A stretch of DNA of 64,000 nt from Paraburkholderia acidisoli (GTDB taxonomy: Bacteria > Pseudomonadota > Gammaproteobacteria > Burkholderiales > Burkholderiaceae): NCBI RefSeq assembly GCF_009789675.1, contig NZ_CP046913.1, positions 2,666,001 through 2,730,000 on the forward strand. Direction: 5' to 3'. Position 1 is the stretch's first letter, and each line of letters starts with the position of its first letter. The notes under the pieces were generated by a model that did not search any database, was not told where the DNA came from, and saw only the letters and a program-made list of their open reading frames with translations. The position numbers and the translations under genes were made by a program. Positions 56,233 through 63,887 of the stretch are shown one piece after another.

Positions 56233-56252
56233 TCGCTCGCTGCTCGACCTGC

Positions 56253-56501
56253 TCAGCTCTCGTCCGTCGCCAAATCTTGGTAGGCCTGCGCAGCGGCATC
56301 ACGGTCCGCCCGACAGCGTTGAACTGATGCTTGCGTAATAAACCGCTCGTTCCCGACTTCATGGTGCAGGTCTAGTTCTCCTCGCTCGAGGAGTTTCAGG
56401 ACATACGGCCGGGAAACGAAGAGCTGCTTTGCCGCATCGGCAATTGAAACGAAATCATCGGCAGCTTTGGACGCTTGCGCGTTCGTATCAGAAGAAGTCA
56501 T
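56253..56501 (-). CDS. Excisionase-type helix-turn-helix protein
   Basis: An 82-residue DNA-binding protein: VSIADAAKQLFVSRPYVLKLLERGEL is a MerR/excisionase-like helix-turn-helix and VGNERFITQASVQRC is the usual wing. Proteins of this type are known as antitoxins or excisionases. Three identical palindromic sites lie just upstream (56543-56704), which suggests that it binds them. Confidence 0.75.
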   Translation of the reverse strand: MTSSDTNAQASKAADDFVSIADAAKQLFVSRPYVLKLLERGELDLHHEVGNERFITQASVQRCRADRDAAAQAYQDLATDES

Positions 56502-56542
56502 CAGTTACTCCAAGGATTCGTGCCGTCGCCTAAACGTCCTGA

Positions 56543-56704
56543 CCATACCTCGCTTGAAACCGGGACCGTGTTCTAGTAGAACACTTCTGTTTGCCCGCTG
56601 CCCATACCTCGCCCGAAACCCGGACCGTGTTCTAGTAGAACACTTCTGGTTGTCCACCGCCCATACCTCGCCCGAAACCGGGGGGCTGTGTTCTAGTAGA
56701 ACAC
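56543..56704. promoter_or_regulatory. Three tandem ~59-bp repeats each with a palindromic operator
   Basis: Each unit starts CCATACCTCG and contains GTGTTCTAGTAGAACAC, a perfect 8+1+8 palindrome. The palindromes are at 56568-56584, 56627-56643 and 56688-56704, spaced 59 and 61 bases. The rest of each unit (CGAAACCCGGACC and CACTTCTG) is nearly identical. They lie between the HAD gene and the helix-turn-helix gene, both read leftwards, so they probably form the latter's operator/promoter region. Confidence 0.85.
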
Positions 56705-56729
56705 TCTCAACTGCCTGAACTGCATCTGG

Positions 56730-57272
56730 TCAACCATGAACCTGGACAAGCCATTTTTGTATTCGCTGCTGCACTTCGGGCGCCCCAATTCCATGCTCGC
56801 CATTGAGCAGAATGAGGTGTGACTCGAGCGGCAACGATTCGGAGCTCAATTGCAACGCACCGTAGACGGAATCGTCGATGGCAAGCCAGTTCACGAGCTT
56901 TTTACCGATGACGTACGACCTGATGACGTAGGTCTTCGCCGTCCCATCCTTTAAATAGCCAAACCGAGGTTTGTATTCCAGCGTTGTGCCGACAACTCGC
57001 CTCGCCAGTCCGCTGGGCAGATACGTGACCATCTGGTCGAGTGAGAGCCAATACATCCATGCGCTGGTCAGCACAATTTCGACTCGCGGATACGGCTCAA
57101 GGATGTCTGCAAGCAGCGACGCAAATTCAAACATCGGATTCCCGTTGTCGAGCGATATGCATCCACCCGGCCCCAACATCCCAGTGCCTCGGTGAAGAGT
57201 GCCATCGAAATCTACAAACAACGTTGGCGTGAAATTGTTGAAGAATAACGGCGGTAGCCCATTCGTACTCAT
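56730..57272 (-). CDS. HAD-like hydrolase (Swiss-army-knife RNA-repair type)
   Basis: A 180-residue HAD-fold protein. The nucleophile motif is TLFVDFDGTLH (DxD), motif II is VLTSAWMYW and motif III/IV is NWLAIDDSVYG. This set matches HAD domains of the family named from Swiss-army-knife RNA-repair proteins, which are predicted to remove phosphates from nucleic-acid ends. It is upstream of the repeated operators. The role here is unknown; a toxin-like or RNA-repair role in defence is a guess. Confidence 0.75.
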   Translation of the reverse strand: MSTNGLPPLFFNNFTPTLFVDFDGTLHRGTGMLGPGGCISLDNGNPMFEFASLLADILEPYPRVEIVLTSAWMYWLSLDQMVTYLPSGLARRVVGTTLEYKPRFGYLKDGTAKTYVIRSYVIGKKLVNWLAIDDSVYGALQLSSESLPLESHLILLNGEHGIGAPEVQQRIQKWLVQVHG

Positions 57273-57350
57273 AGCGCTCTCCGCAAGGCACTGAGTCCAA
57301 TTTGAAACGTTGCAGCCGCGGCTTCTCCGTCCATCAAAAAGACACCTCGG

Positions 57351-58019
57351 TCATCGATTCACAAATGCGTCTGCAGCCTTCAATACCTGCTCCATGGATT
57401 CAACCATCAATAGCTGAAGCGGAGTAGCCCCTTGCTGCGACTCAATCGGACTGGTGAAGAAGTCCCATTTGCTCCATGCCGATAAGCCATCAAGCCGACG
57501 GAACACACTCGCGAAGTCGTTCCGGTCAAAAAGTTTGGGGATAAAAAAGGCCGGGTAATACGGCTCTCCGCCAAAGTCGACACTGAACACGCGCCCGCCG
57601 GCAACATCCTTCTCTAGCTTCTTCTTGGTGATATTGGTTGCCAGACGGAAGTCTTCTTCGCATAGAACCTTGCGTTGACGAATGAGCTGAGAACGTTCAG
57701 GGTTTGCCTTTTCGGCTTCACTCAACAACTCAGTTGCGTCTTTCCGTGATTTCGCGATGCGTTCATAGCGCTTACGCAGATTTTCTCCTTCTTCGCGAAG
57801 CGCGGGCAGGTCGTAGTTAAATACCGTGGCAACTCCACTGACGTCCCATAGGTGGCTTCTGATACGCCGCCCGAGTTCCTCCGCGGGCAGTTCAAGAAGC
57901 CTCCAGACGCCTACAGGGTCGTCTAGGACTGCTGCGATAACAGAAGCGCGAATCGCGTGCCGCGTTCGGGCCTTGATAAGTGCGGCGATGTCTTCGTTAT
58001 CGCTCACAGTGCTTGCCAT
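57351..58019 (-). CDS. MbcA/ParS/Xre-like (DUF2384) protein
   Basis: A 222-residue soluble protein. Its last 90 residues resemble the C-terminal domain of Xre/MbcA/ParS antitoxins (AFFIPKLFDRNDFASVFRRL, WDFFTSPIESQQGATPLQLL and an end with VLKAADAF). A helical region with many charged residues (about 80-130) precedes it. No RES-domain toxin is adjacent. I chose the ATG at 58019 (MASTVSDNED); an earlier start at 58121 adds 34 residues of poor composition. Confidence 0.65.
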   Translation of the reverse strand: MASTVSDNEDIAALIKARTRHAIRASVIAAVLDDPVGVWRLLELPAEELGRRIRSHLWDVSGVATVFNYDLPALREEGENLRKRYERIAKSRKDATELLSEAEKANPERSQLIRQRKVLCEEDFRLATNITKKKLEKDVAGGRVFSVDFGGEPYYPAFFIPKLFDRNDFASVFRRLDGLSAWSKWDFFTSPIESQQGATPLQLLMVESMEQVLKAADAFVNR

Positions 58020-58418
58020 GACCTTTCTCTCATCAAATTGGCGCAAAACCACCAAGGTTCTCTTAGTTGCGATTCGTGCATCTGCAACGCTAAGGGCAAT
58101 GGCAGACGGTCTTGAATGCACGCTAGCAAGGTCAGGTATCCGCCGTCAATCTCGCCAGAGACGAGTTGGCAAAATACAAATTGTCGTTATACGAACGCGA
58201 CCATTTTGTTGCGTAAAGACACAGTCAAGCTGTTTCCTCGACCACATCAATCGCAGACGGGAGATGATTAGAAGCCGCGTCTCGACATCTACGCGTATGA
58301 CGCCGCCTCGTGATGTCGTTGCGCGGAACACAGCCGGCAATACTGAGCGGCGTGACGTGATGGCAGCGAATACCGGCATCTCGCTGCGCTTACATCGGCG
58401 GCAGCTTTGGAGAACACG
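58020..58418. other. Intergenic region between divergent island genes
   Basis: 399 bases with no supported gene; it must hold the promoters of the DUF2384-like gene (-) and the small gene at 58419 (+). I see no repeats or strong hairpins. Confidence 0.4.
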
Positions 58419-58778
58419 ATGACCGAGCGACATGTACCCGATGACTTTCCGAGAGAAGCAAACCTTGGCGCTGTGACCGGAGTTCAACCGAAACTTCTCG
58501 TTCGTGAAATAGACGGTCGTTATCAAAGTGCTCTCACGGAAGAAGAGTTGTGGGTCCGTTACGACGCGTGCGAAGACCTCGCAAATCAGCTCTCAGCGTA
58601 TGTCTTGCGAAAAATTGCCGCCACTGGTCTGCCGCCCGACGTGGCATTGAGTCGGGCGGAGAGAGGCATGAGATTGAAAATAGACGCTGGCGAGTGGGAC
58701 TTTTCGGAACTTGAAGCAGCATGGGTCGTGAAGCGCACGCAGCGACTGCTGTTGGCCGTACCCGACAACAAAGCATGA
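58419..58778 (+). CDS. Small hypothetical protein
   Basis: A 119-residue protein starting MTERHVPDDF. A GVQPKLLVREIDGRYQ segment is followed by ELWVRYDACEDLANQLSAYVLRK and a helical C-terminus. I have seen the segment pattern in short uncharacterised proteobacterial proteins, but no function is known to me. It ends before a shared terminator with the XRE-GTPase gene, to which it is convergent. Confidence 0.6.
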   Translation: MTERHVPDDFPREANLGAVTGVQPKLLVREIDGRYQSALTEEELWVRYDACEDLANQLSAYVLRKIAATGLPPDVALSRAERGMRLKIDAGEWDFSELEAAWVVKRTQRLLLAVPDNKA

Positions 58779-58860
58779 CACTTACTTGGAAAATGCAAGT
58801 AAGCGTTGAATTGCACCAGTCATGGTGAAATGAAATGCGTGGAGCGCGCGACGGCCTAAA

Positions 58861-58887
58861 AAAGAGTGTCTAAACTAGACACTCTTT
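58861..58887. terminator. Bidirectional terminator between the small gene and the XRE-GTPase gene
   Basis: Perfect 12-bp stem AAAGAGTGTCTA / TAGACACTCTTT with an AAC loop, with A-rich sequence on the left. It separates convergent genes. Confidence 0.75.
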
Positions 58888-58932
58888 CGAGCTTCGTAGT
58901 CTTCCAGAATAGGAACAAAGACTAAAGGCTCC

Positions 58933-61071
58933 TTACTCTTCCAACAGAGCAGAGACCCGAGAAACACTGTCGGCCCACTCGGAAGACAACAAGTTCTGAA
59001 TTGCCTTGTTGAGTTCGTCCTTCCGCTCGTCATCGAACCATTGCCGACTGCGGGTTACAACACGGTCTCGGTACCCGCCTCCCTTACCCCATTCGCCTTC
59101 GCAATTTCGCCAGAAAGTTGCATCCCTTCGCATCTCCTCCTCGAATAGCGTCTCCCCGAGCAAGCGCATCTTGGCAAGCACGCCATCGAAGGCGGAGAGC
59201 ATAACTTTCTCGGCCTGCGAAACTAGAGACACCGCAATCGCGTAGTCAGGATTCGTGCGGATGTTCTCGGCAACGGCTTTGAACGCCTCCAAGCTGCGGC
59301 CAAGCGAACTCGCCGCAAGTACACGAGCACCGTGCCCGAGTTCATGGCTGTAGTTCAAATTCGGCCAATCGCCGCCGCGCCGAACTGCTGCGTGAATCGT
59401 ACTCGCGTGAGCCTTGGCCAACTCAGTCATCAAGCTAGTTTGGAGTTGTTGCCTTATGGGTGGGCAAGCAGCATTTTGCGCCAGCCAGTTTTTCAGTTGT
59501 GCGGCTGCATCTCGGATGACGGCTTGCGTTTGTTCACGCTCTCGGTTCCGCATCACTTCATGAACGTTCTCCGTCGCTTGGTCGAGTCGCTGAGCAAACT
59601 CCGCCCTTACGCGCTCAAGTTGTTTGACGACAAAGTCTTGAAGAGACGATGGTGCATCTTCCCGTGCGTTGAAGAACCCTATCGGCAAATCGCCCAGTCC
59701 CAGCGGCTCAAGCGCGGTCGCCACCTGGTCGCCCTTCAACTCGTACCCCTCCTCCACCGACTCTACTCTCTCCCCCCCATCGTCTTTTACTGCCAGAGCC
59801 TCTTCAGGACGCGGCAGGGCGACGACTGCCGCCTTCAGTGCCAAGTTCCGAATCCCTGCTTCGCGGGCGCGCGACAAAAGTAAGCGCGCTTCGGCGCCTG
59901 GCGCATTATTAAAACTGGAGCAAAGAACTGCCAGTGTGTGGGGGTCGTGGAGGTGCACCTCGAGGTCAGCACGGGCGGCCGTCCTATCGATGCCCTTTGT
60001 ATCAATCAACCGCGTAGTGAGGTCGCTTCCCTCAAGAAGCTTCATCGGTACGACTACTTCAATTCGCTTCGGAAGCGTGAATTCAGCCAACCGGCCATTG
60101 TTAATCGACTCGAAAGTGTCCTTCAACCAAGCGAGCGGCGCCTTTCCGGTAGACGGGTCGTACCAGATGTTTCGCGTGTCACGACGATGAAGCTCCATGC
60201 GAGAAAGTACCTCCACCACAACCTCTCGCGTCGACTCAAACCGCTGAGCCATCTCTTTCGCATCGTCACGGCGGACAGTCTTCCCTTCGATTTTTTCTCG
60301 GCGGAGCCTCAGTCCCGACATGTTCCGAATAGCCCGCTCAATTTCCCGTGAAATTCCCTGCCCATCTGCTTCAGTAGCGTCGACATCATCACTTGCGGCA
60401 GCGGTGCTCGCACGGCTGATATGGTCGGCAAAGTCGGCAACATGCTGACGGATTTCTTCATCCGAGCATGGTTCTACAGTGATGCCGTACTGGGGACCTG
60501 TCTGAAGATGCACCTCGCATACGGTAATACCGCCAGCGCCGGCCTCTAAGACGGGTTGTGCCAAAGAATCATCCTCCCGTACCTCAAGCCCCGTCATACG
60601 GCAAATTGCCGTTGATTTGCCGATACCGATGCTGCCGATGAAGGCAACTGTATGCTCGCGCTTAAGCACAAGGCTCGCCAAATGGTGCAGTTCTTCTTGG
60701 TATTCATCGAGACGCCGCTGGAATGAACCGGACACATCGTCGGATGCCGACAAGGCCCGAAGCTGCTGGGCCGCGAGTTCCGCTTCCCACAGGCGCTCCT
60801 GCTCGGGATGGTCGAGGGATGGCTGGGGCAGCACCTGCCACTGTCGCTGAATGCGCTCTCGGAGCTTCAGCGCCTCTTCAGAACCAATTGCTTGCAAAAC
60901 CTCCTCGAGTTCTTCTGAGCTCACGTCGCGCTCCCCACTTTCAACTCTCGAGAGGACTGCGGGACTCCATGTCACTTTCTTGGCGAGCTCAGCCTGCTTC
61001 AATCCCGCCTGGTCTCGCAGGCGAGCCAAGTGATGGCCGAGGGCCATTGACGTCAAAGTTTGTGTGCTCAT
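58933..61071 (-). CDS. XRE helix-turn-helix fused to dynamin-like GTPase
   Basis: A 712-residue protein. Residues about 12-66 form an XRE domain (LRDQAGLKQAELAKKVTWSP, LSRVESGERDVS). After a coiled linker, a P-loop appears as FIGSIGIGKSTAI (about 142-154) and the G3 switch as LIDTKGIDRT (about 352-361). A clear G4 N/TKxD is not seen. The long C-terminal half is helical, as in dynamin/LeoA-like or 50S-bound GTPases. Such GTPases take part in membrane or phage-defence systems, but an XRE fusion is uncommon. The perfect inverted repeat at 61128 is a likely autoregulatory site. Confidence 0.75.
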   Translation of the reverse strand: MSTQTLTSMALGHHLARLRDQAGLKQAELAKKVTWSPAVLSRVESGERDVSSEELEEVLQAIGSEEALKLRERIQRQWQVLPQPSLDHPEQERLWEAELAAQQLRALSASDDVSGSFQRRLDEYQEELHHLASLVLKREHTVAFIGSIGIGKSTAICRMTGLEVREDDSLAQPVLEAGAGGITVCEVHLQTGPQYGITVEPCSDEEIRQHVADFADHISRASTAAASDDVDATEADGQGISREIERAIRNMSGLRLRREKIEGKTVRRDDAKEMAQRFESTREVVVEVLSRMELHRRDTRNIWYDPSTGKAPLAWLKDTFESINNGRLAEFTLPKRIEVVVPMKLLEGSDLTTRLIDTKGIDRTAARADLEVHLHDPHTLAVLCSSFNNAPGAEARLLLSRAREAGIRNLALKAAVVALPRPEEALAVKDDGGERVESVEEGYELKGDQVATALEPLGLGDLPIGFFNAREDAPSSLQDFVVKQLERVRAEFAQRLDQATENVHEVMRNREREQTQAVIRDAAAQLKNWLAQNAACPPIRQQLQTSLMTELAKAHASTIHAAVRRGGDWPNLNYSHELGHGARVLAASSLGRSLEAFKAVAENIRTNPDYAIAVSLVSQAEKVMLSAFDGVLAKMRLLGETLFEEEMRRDATFWRNCEGEWGKGGGYRDRVVTRSRQWFDDERKDELNKAIQNLLSSEWADSVSRVSALLEE

Positions 61072-61127
61072 GTTTTGCTCCCCCAGTCTGCGTATGGAGA
61101 CTGCAGCTTAGCACAAGCAGACATCTT

Positions 61128-61166
61128 TTCAGCAACGTTTCTACATTTTTTAGAAACGTTGCTGAA
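61128..61166. promoter_or_regulatory. Perfect 16-bp inverted repeat upstream of the XRE-GTPase gene
   Basis: TTCAGCAACGTTTCTA and its exact reverse complement, separated by CATTTTT. It lies 57 bases before the start codon of the XRE-GTPase gene. It is the kind of site an XRE protein binds to repress its own promoter. Confidence 0.65.
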
Positions 61167-61783
61167 CGATTGCTGGAAGAATGATGCCGTGTGGCAGTTG
61201 TACTCGCCCCCCGACGACTATGGTGACCTGTGCGGACTAGCACGCGCCCGTTTCCTGGCGGCTCGAGCGCCGGCTGCTCCCTTCTTCGGAAAAGCCATGT
61301 GCAGTGGCACGACGTATTCAGCAGGCTGTCGATAAACAAGTGCGACGACGACGGCAACGTCTCTCGCCTCGTCGACTCGATGAGCGAGACGCGCTGTAGT
61401 TAGCCTCTCGAAACGACAAGGTCACCGAGATTGTCCGAAACCGGCGACGTGAATGCATCGGTGTCTGAAGGAAGCTCAATAGCGCCGCTGTTTCAATGGA
61501 AAGCTTGAGAGCAACTTCGATGACCCTTCAACCACGAACGCGATGACTCGGACAATTTTGGTGACCTTGCCACCGCGAGCGAGACGGCTCGGACAACTAT
61601 GGCGACCTTGCAGCGGTTAACGCGAGATTTCTTGCGATGCCAAGGACCCTTGGCAAGCGACCTACATTGCCCAGAAAACGAAGGTTTATTGGACGTCGCG
61701 AAAATCGCAGCCGCCCGCTGAGCTATACCCTTTTACATGTTTGACATTCCGTCCAACAATCAACATCTGAAAAAGGGGTACGC
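61167..61783. other. Non-coding, possibly decayed, stretch with internal repeats
   Basis: 617 bases with no supported gene. It contains imperfect repeats of GACTCGGACAA / GGCTCGGACAA followed by TGGTGACCTTGCC or TGGCGACCTTGC (about 61543-61612), and a related word near 61210-61235 (GACTATGGTGACCTGTGCGG). These may be remains of a former gene or of repeated binding sites. Confidence 0.4.
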
Positions 61784-62389
61784 ATGGCAGTAATTGGATA
61801 CGCGCGCGTCAGCACGGCCGAACAGACGCTCGACCTCCAACGGGACGCTCTGCACGCATCAGGCGCCGTCAACATTTATGAGGACAAGGCAAGCGGTAAG
61901 TCGACCGACCGGCAAGAATTAGCGCAGTGCCTGAAAGCACTACGGGAAGGCGACACACTCGTCGTATGGCGATTAGACCGGCTCGGACGCAACTTGCAAG
62001 ACCTGATTCGAATCGTCAATGAGCTCGAAGGACGAGACATTAAGTTCAAATCGGTCAAGGAATGCATCGACACCGGCGGCCCCGCAGGCAAGCTTGTATT
62101 TCATTTGTTCGGCGCGCTCGCTGAGTTCGAGCGTGAACTGGTCAGAGAGCGTACCGTCGCTGGTCTAGCCGCCGCGCGGGCGCGCGGACGGAAGGGCGGC
62201 CGGCCGCAAATATTGACCGAGAAAGAAACTCGAGCCGCGCTCGCGATGATGAAAAACCGAGACATTTCCGTTGCTGAAATCGCGCAGCGTTTCGGTGTAT
62301 CCCGTTCCACCTTATATAGCCTACAGACGTCGCATCGCCAGTCTGTTGTTAGCAAGCTGAAGGGCGAAACGTTGGGGATGTCTCATTAG
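61784..62389 (+). CDS. Serine recombinase (resolvase/invertase family)
   Basis: A 201-residue small serine recombinase. The N-terminal catalytic domain starts MAVIGYARVSTAEQTLDLQR with the nucleophile Ser10; RLDRLGRNLQDLIRI and ALAEFERELVRERT are conserved; a C-terminal helix-turn-helix (VAEIAQRFGVSRSTLYSL) binds DNA. It may be left from a Tn3-type element or serve to resolve island dimers. A ribosome site GGGG precedes the ATG. Confidence 0.92.
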   Translation: MAVIGYARVSTAEQTLDLQRDALHASGAVNIYEDKASGKSTDRQELAQCLKALREGDTLVVWRLDRLGRNLQDLIRIVNELEGRDIKFKSVKECIDTGGPAGKLVFHLFGALAEFERELVRERTVAGLAAARARGRKGGRPQILTEKETRAALAMMKNRDISVAEIAQRFGVSRSTLYSLQTSHRQSVVSKLKGETLGMSH

Positions 62390-62448
62390 AACAAGCCGTA
62401 GGCCGCAGCACTGCTTGGCTTCGAAAACTTCGGCCCCCCCGAAAAATA

Positions 62449-62475
62449 ACATCGTGTCCTTCAAGGACACGATGT
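62449..62475. repeat. Perfect 13+1+13 inverted repeat after the recombinase gene
   Basis: ACATCGTGTCCTT-C-AAGGACACGATGT, 60 bases past the stop codon. It has no T tract. It may be a terminator stem or a site for the serine recombinase. Confidence 0.6.
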
Positions 62476-62586
62476 CCAATCTACCGGCCCAACAAACTAA
62501 GAGCAGCCATACATCGAATGCTGCCGCCGCATAGTATGGAACTCGATAGCCGAAAAGGGGCTGATTTGCTCACGCCGAATTGAGCG

Positions 62587-63072
62587 TTAGAGCGAGGTCG
62601 CCCAACCTTTTGCTGCCTCTTTGGATTCGGCTTGGAGGCCCTTGATGACATCTTTCACGTCTTCACCGCGCAGGTTGGCAACCACATACCCGATGCGCTT
62701 GGCGCCCTTCGCAGTGACCACGAATGGTACGTCCCCAAGGCCCCAAATTTCCATGTCACGTTCATCAAGGGCTGCCTCAGCCTTCTTTGACGCAGGTTTG
62801 AGGTAGCCGCGTTCGACCAGGCCGAGAATACCGACCTCAGTCAGCTTGTCACATTCACGTGAATCGAACGCCCCATATTTGCGATAGAGCAGATTGGTGA
62901 AGTTTCGACTGTTATACGTCTTGGTCAGACACATCATGCCCAAGACAAGCGCTTCCATCGGCGGCAACTCGTCCGCCTCTTTGCGACCTGAGATGGGCTT
63001 TACCGCGTTATAAAAGTAGAGACTCGTCAGCGTCTGCAAAAAAACTTGGCTCGGGTCATTCGACTTCTTCAA
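62587..63072 (-). CDS. Hypothetical protein
   Basis: A 161-residue soluble protein, not recognised. It has a helical N-terminus (QVFLQTLTSLYFYNAVKP), a middle MEALVLGMMCLTKTYNSRNF, and a C-terminal half that looks like a winged-helix (LTEVGILGLVERGYLKPAS ... VVTAKGAKRIGYV). A DNA-binding regulator is possible. It reads away from attR. Confidence 0.6.
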   Translation of the reverse strand: MKKSNDPSQVFLQTLTSLYFYNAVKPISGRKEADELPPMEALVLGMMCLTKTYNSRNFTNLLYRKYGAFDSRECDKLTEVGILGLVERGYLKPASKKAEAALDERDMEIWGLGDVPFVVTAKGAKRIGYVVANLRGEDVKDVIKGLQAESKEAAKGWATSL

Positions 63073-63361
63073 AACAATTCCTCTCGCGAAGTGTGGTCAA
63101 TAGACCTTGGATGTAACAAGGCCACTTCTCTGGTTTACGGCAATCGCCTCCTCACCTTGAGTCCGTGGGATGTGCCATTGAAAACGAATGAAATTTATGC
63201 GAAAGCAGCGAACCCGGGGGCGCCGCTGGCATGAAGTACGGTTGGAAGCGTTGCTTTCAATCGAATATCCGAACGTGTCGGCACACGATATACGATGACC
63301 GATGCGGACGGCTGCCTTGTATGCAACCGCATAACTGGCGGTTTCGCATGGGGCGAAAGAG

Positions 63362-63524
63362 TATGGTGGCGCTTTCGCATAAGCCCCCGTTGCGAGTCTG
63401 ACCATCTTCGCGGATTGCTGGACCGGAGCCAACCTGCGAACCGTGCACGCCACCCAATGCCATGCCGGTCTAATGCGAAAGCGCCACCATTGACGGGACG
63501 TCCTTATGCGAAAACGCCACCATA
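63362..63524. repeat. Inverted-repeat cluster (one direct and two inverted copies)
   Basis: TATGGTGGCGCTTTCGCATA at 63362-63381 (the match runs two bases further, to 63383) recurs in inverse orientation at 63473-63490 (ATGCGAAAGCGCCACCAT) and 63503-63524 (CTTATGCGAAAACGCCACCA at its start), with one mismatch in the last. Partial copies of TTATGCGAAAGC occur at 63194-63206. They look like terminal or recombinase-binding repeats of a small element. Confidence 0.7.
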
Positions 63525-63620
63525 GACACGGCGGCTTGATTCGAAGCCGGGCCGTCGGCGCACCGGTTGACGCGAGACCGTCACATCATTGCGGGAGTGA
63601 GGCGTAAATAAATCTGACGA

Positions 63621-63636
63621 TGGCAAACGGGTGGCA
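63621..63636. promoter_or_regulatory. Right integrase arm-type site
   Basis: TGGCAAACGGGTGGCA, the same 16 bases as 45457-45472, 165 bases from attR. It is followed by more GTGGCA words in both orientations. Arm-type binding by the integrase is inferred from the placement at both ends. Confidence 0.55.
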
Positions 63637-63800
63637 GCCCAAGATGGTTCGCAGAGTGCAAAAATCGTTGGCAGATTAGTGGCAGTTTTTCGAACTTGCC
63701 ACCGAGTTCGGGAACGGCAGCCTGTTCCTTGCAATTCGTAAGTCATTGATTTATAATTAAACATCCCTCAACTGGGGCACCGCGTTTAAGCTCGAAATGG

Positions 63801-63853
63801 CGTTCGGGACGTAGAGGCCGGAGGTTCGAATCCTCTCACCCCGACCAGAATTT
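63801..63853 (+). repeat. attR, 53-bp copy of the tRNA-Pro 3' part
   Basis: Exact repeat of 45350-45402. It includes the anticodon loop, T arm and CCA end, but no 5' half, so it is not a working tRNA gene. It marks the right end of the island. Confidence 0.93.
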
Positions 63854-63855
63854 CG

Positions 63856-63887
63856 AAAAAGCCGCGCAGCATTGCGCGGCTTTTTTT
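63856..63887 (+). terminator. Displaced tRNA-Pro terminator beyond attR
   Basis: GCCGCGC / GCGCGGC stem with loop AGCATT and seven T residues, directly after attR. It probably terminated tRNA-Pro before the island entered. The last 113 bases of the window show no gene. Confidence 0.8.

Larger units (their letters stand above)
63073..63800. other. Right-end non-coding region with inverted-repeat cluster
   Basis: 728 bases before attR with no supported gene. It holds the inverted-repeat cluster at 63362-63524, the right arm-type site at 63621-63636, and further GTGGCAG and CTTGCCACC words near 63670-63703. The cluster and arm sites are listed separately. Confidence 0.5.
45350..63853. mobile_element. 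18.5-kb tRNA-Pro-integrated genomic island with defence cargo
   Basis: Bounded by a 53-bp direct repeat of the tRNA-Pro 3' part. It contains a tyrosine integrase next to attL, an HUH Rep protein, an AlpA-type regulator and a serine recombinase, but no relaxase, conjugation or capsid genes that I can see. It is therefore probably an integrative mobilizable or autonomously replicating element. Cargo is a Dcm/HNH/Vsr cassette, SIR2-HerA, an XRE-GTPase, and regulator/antitoxin-like genes. Base composition and codon use look less GC-biased than the flanking chromosome. Confidence 0.93.

Noticed and set aside
56543..56704. CRISPR array
   Set aside because: Only three units, the repeated part covers almost the whole 59-base period, and the intervals are not unique spacers; no cas genes are near.
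56467..56718. 83-codon open frame across the triple repeats
   Set aside because: It is built from the repeats themselves, has no ribosome site, and overlaps the start of the helix-turn-helix gene and its operators.
57351..58121. Longer start (58121) for the DUF2384-like gene
   Set aside because: The extra 34 residues have poor composition and the ATG at 58019 opens a normal-looking protein; the choice remains open to proteomics.
63801..63853. Second tRNA-Pro gene
   Set aside because: Only the 3' part is present; there is no D arm or 5' acceptor strand. It is the attR copy.
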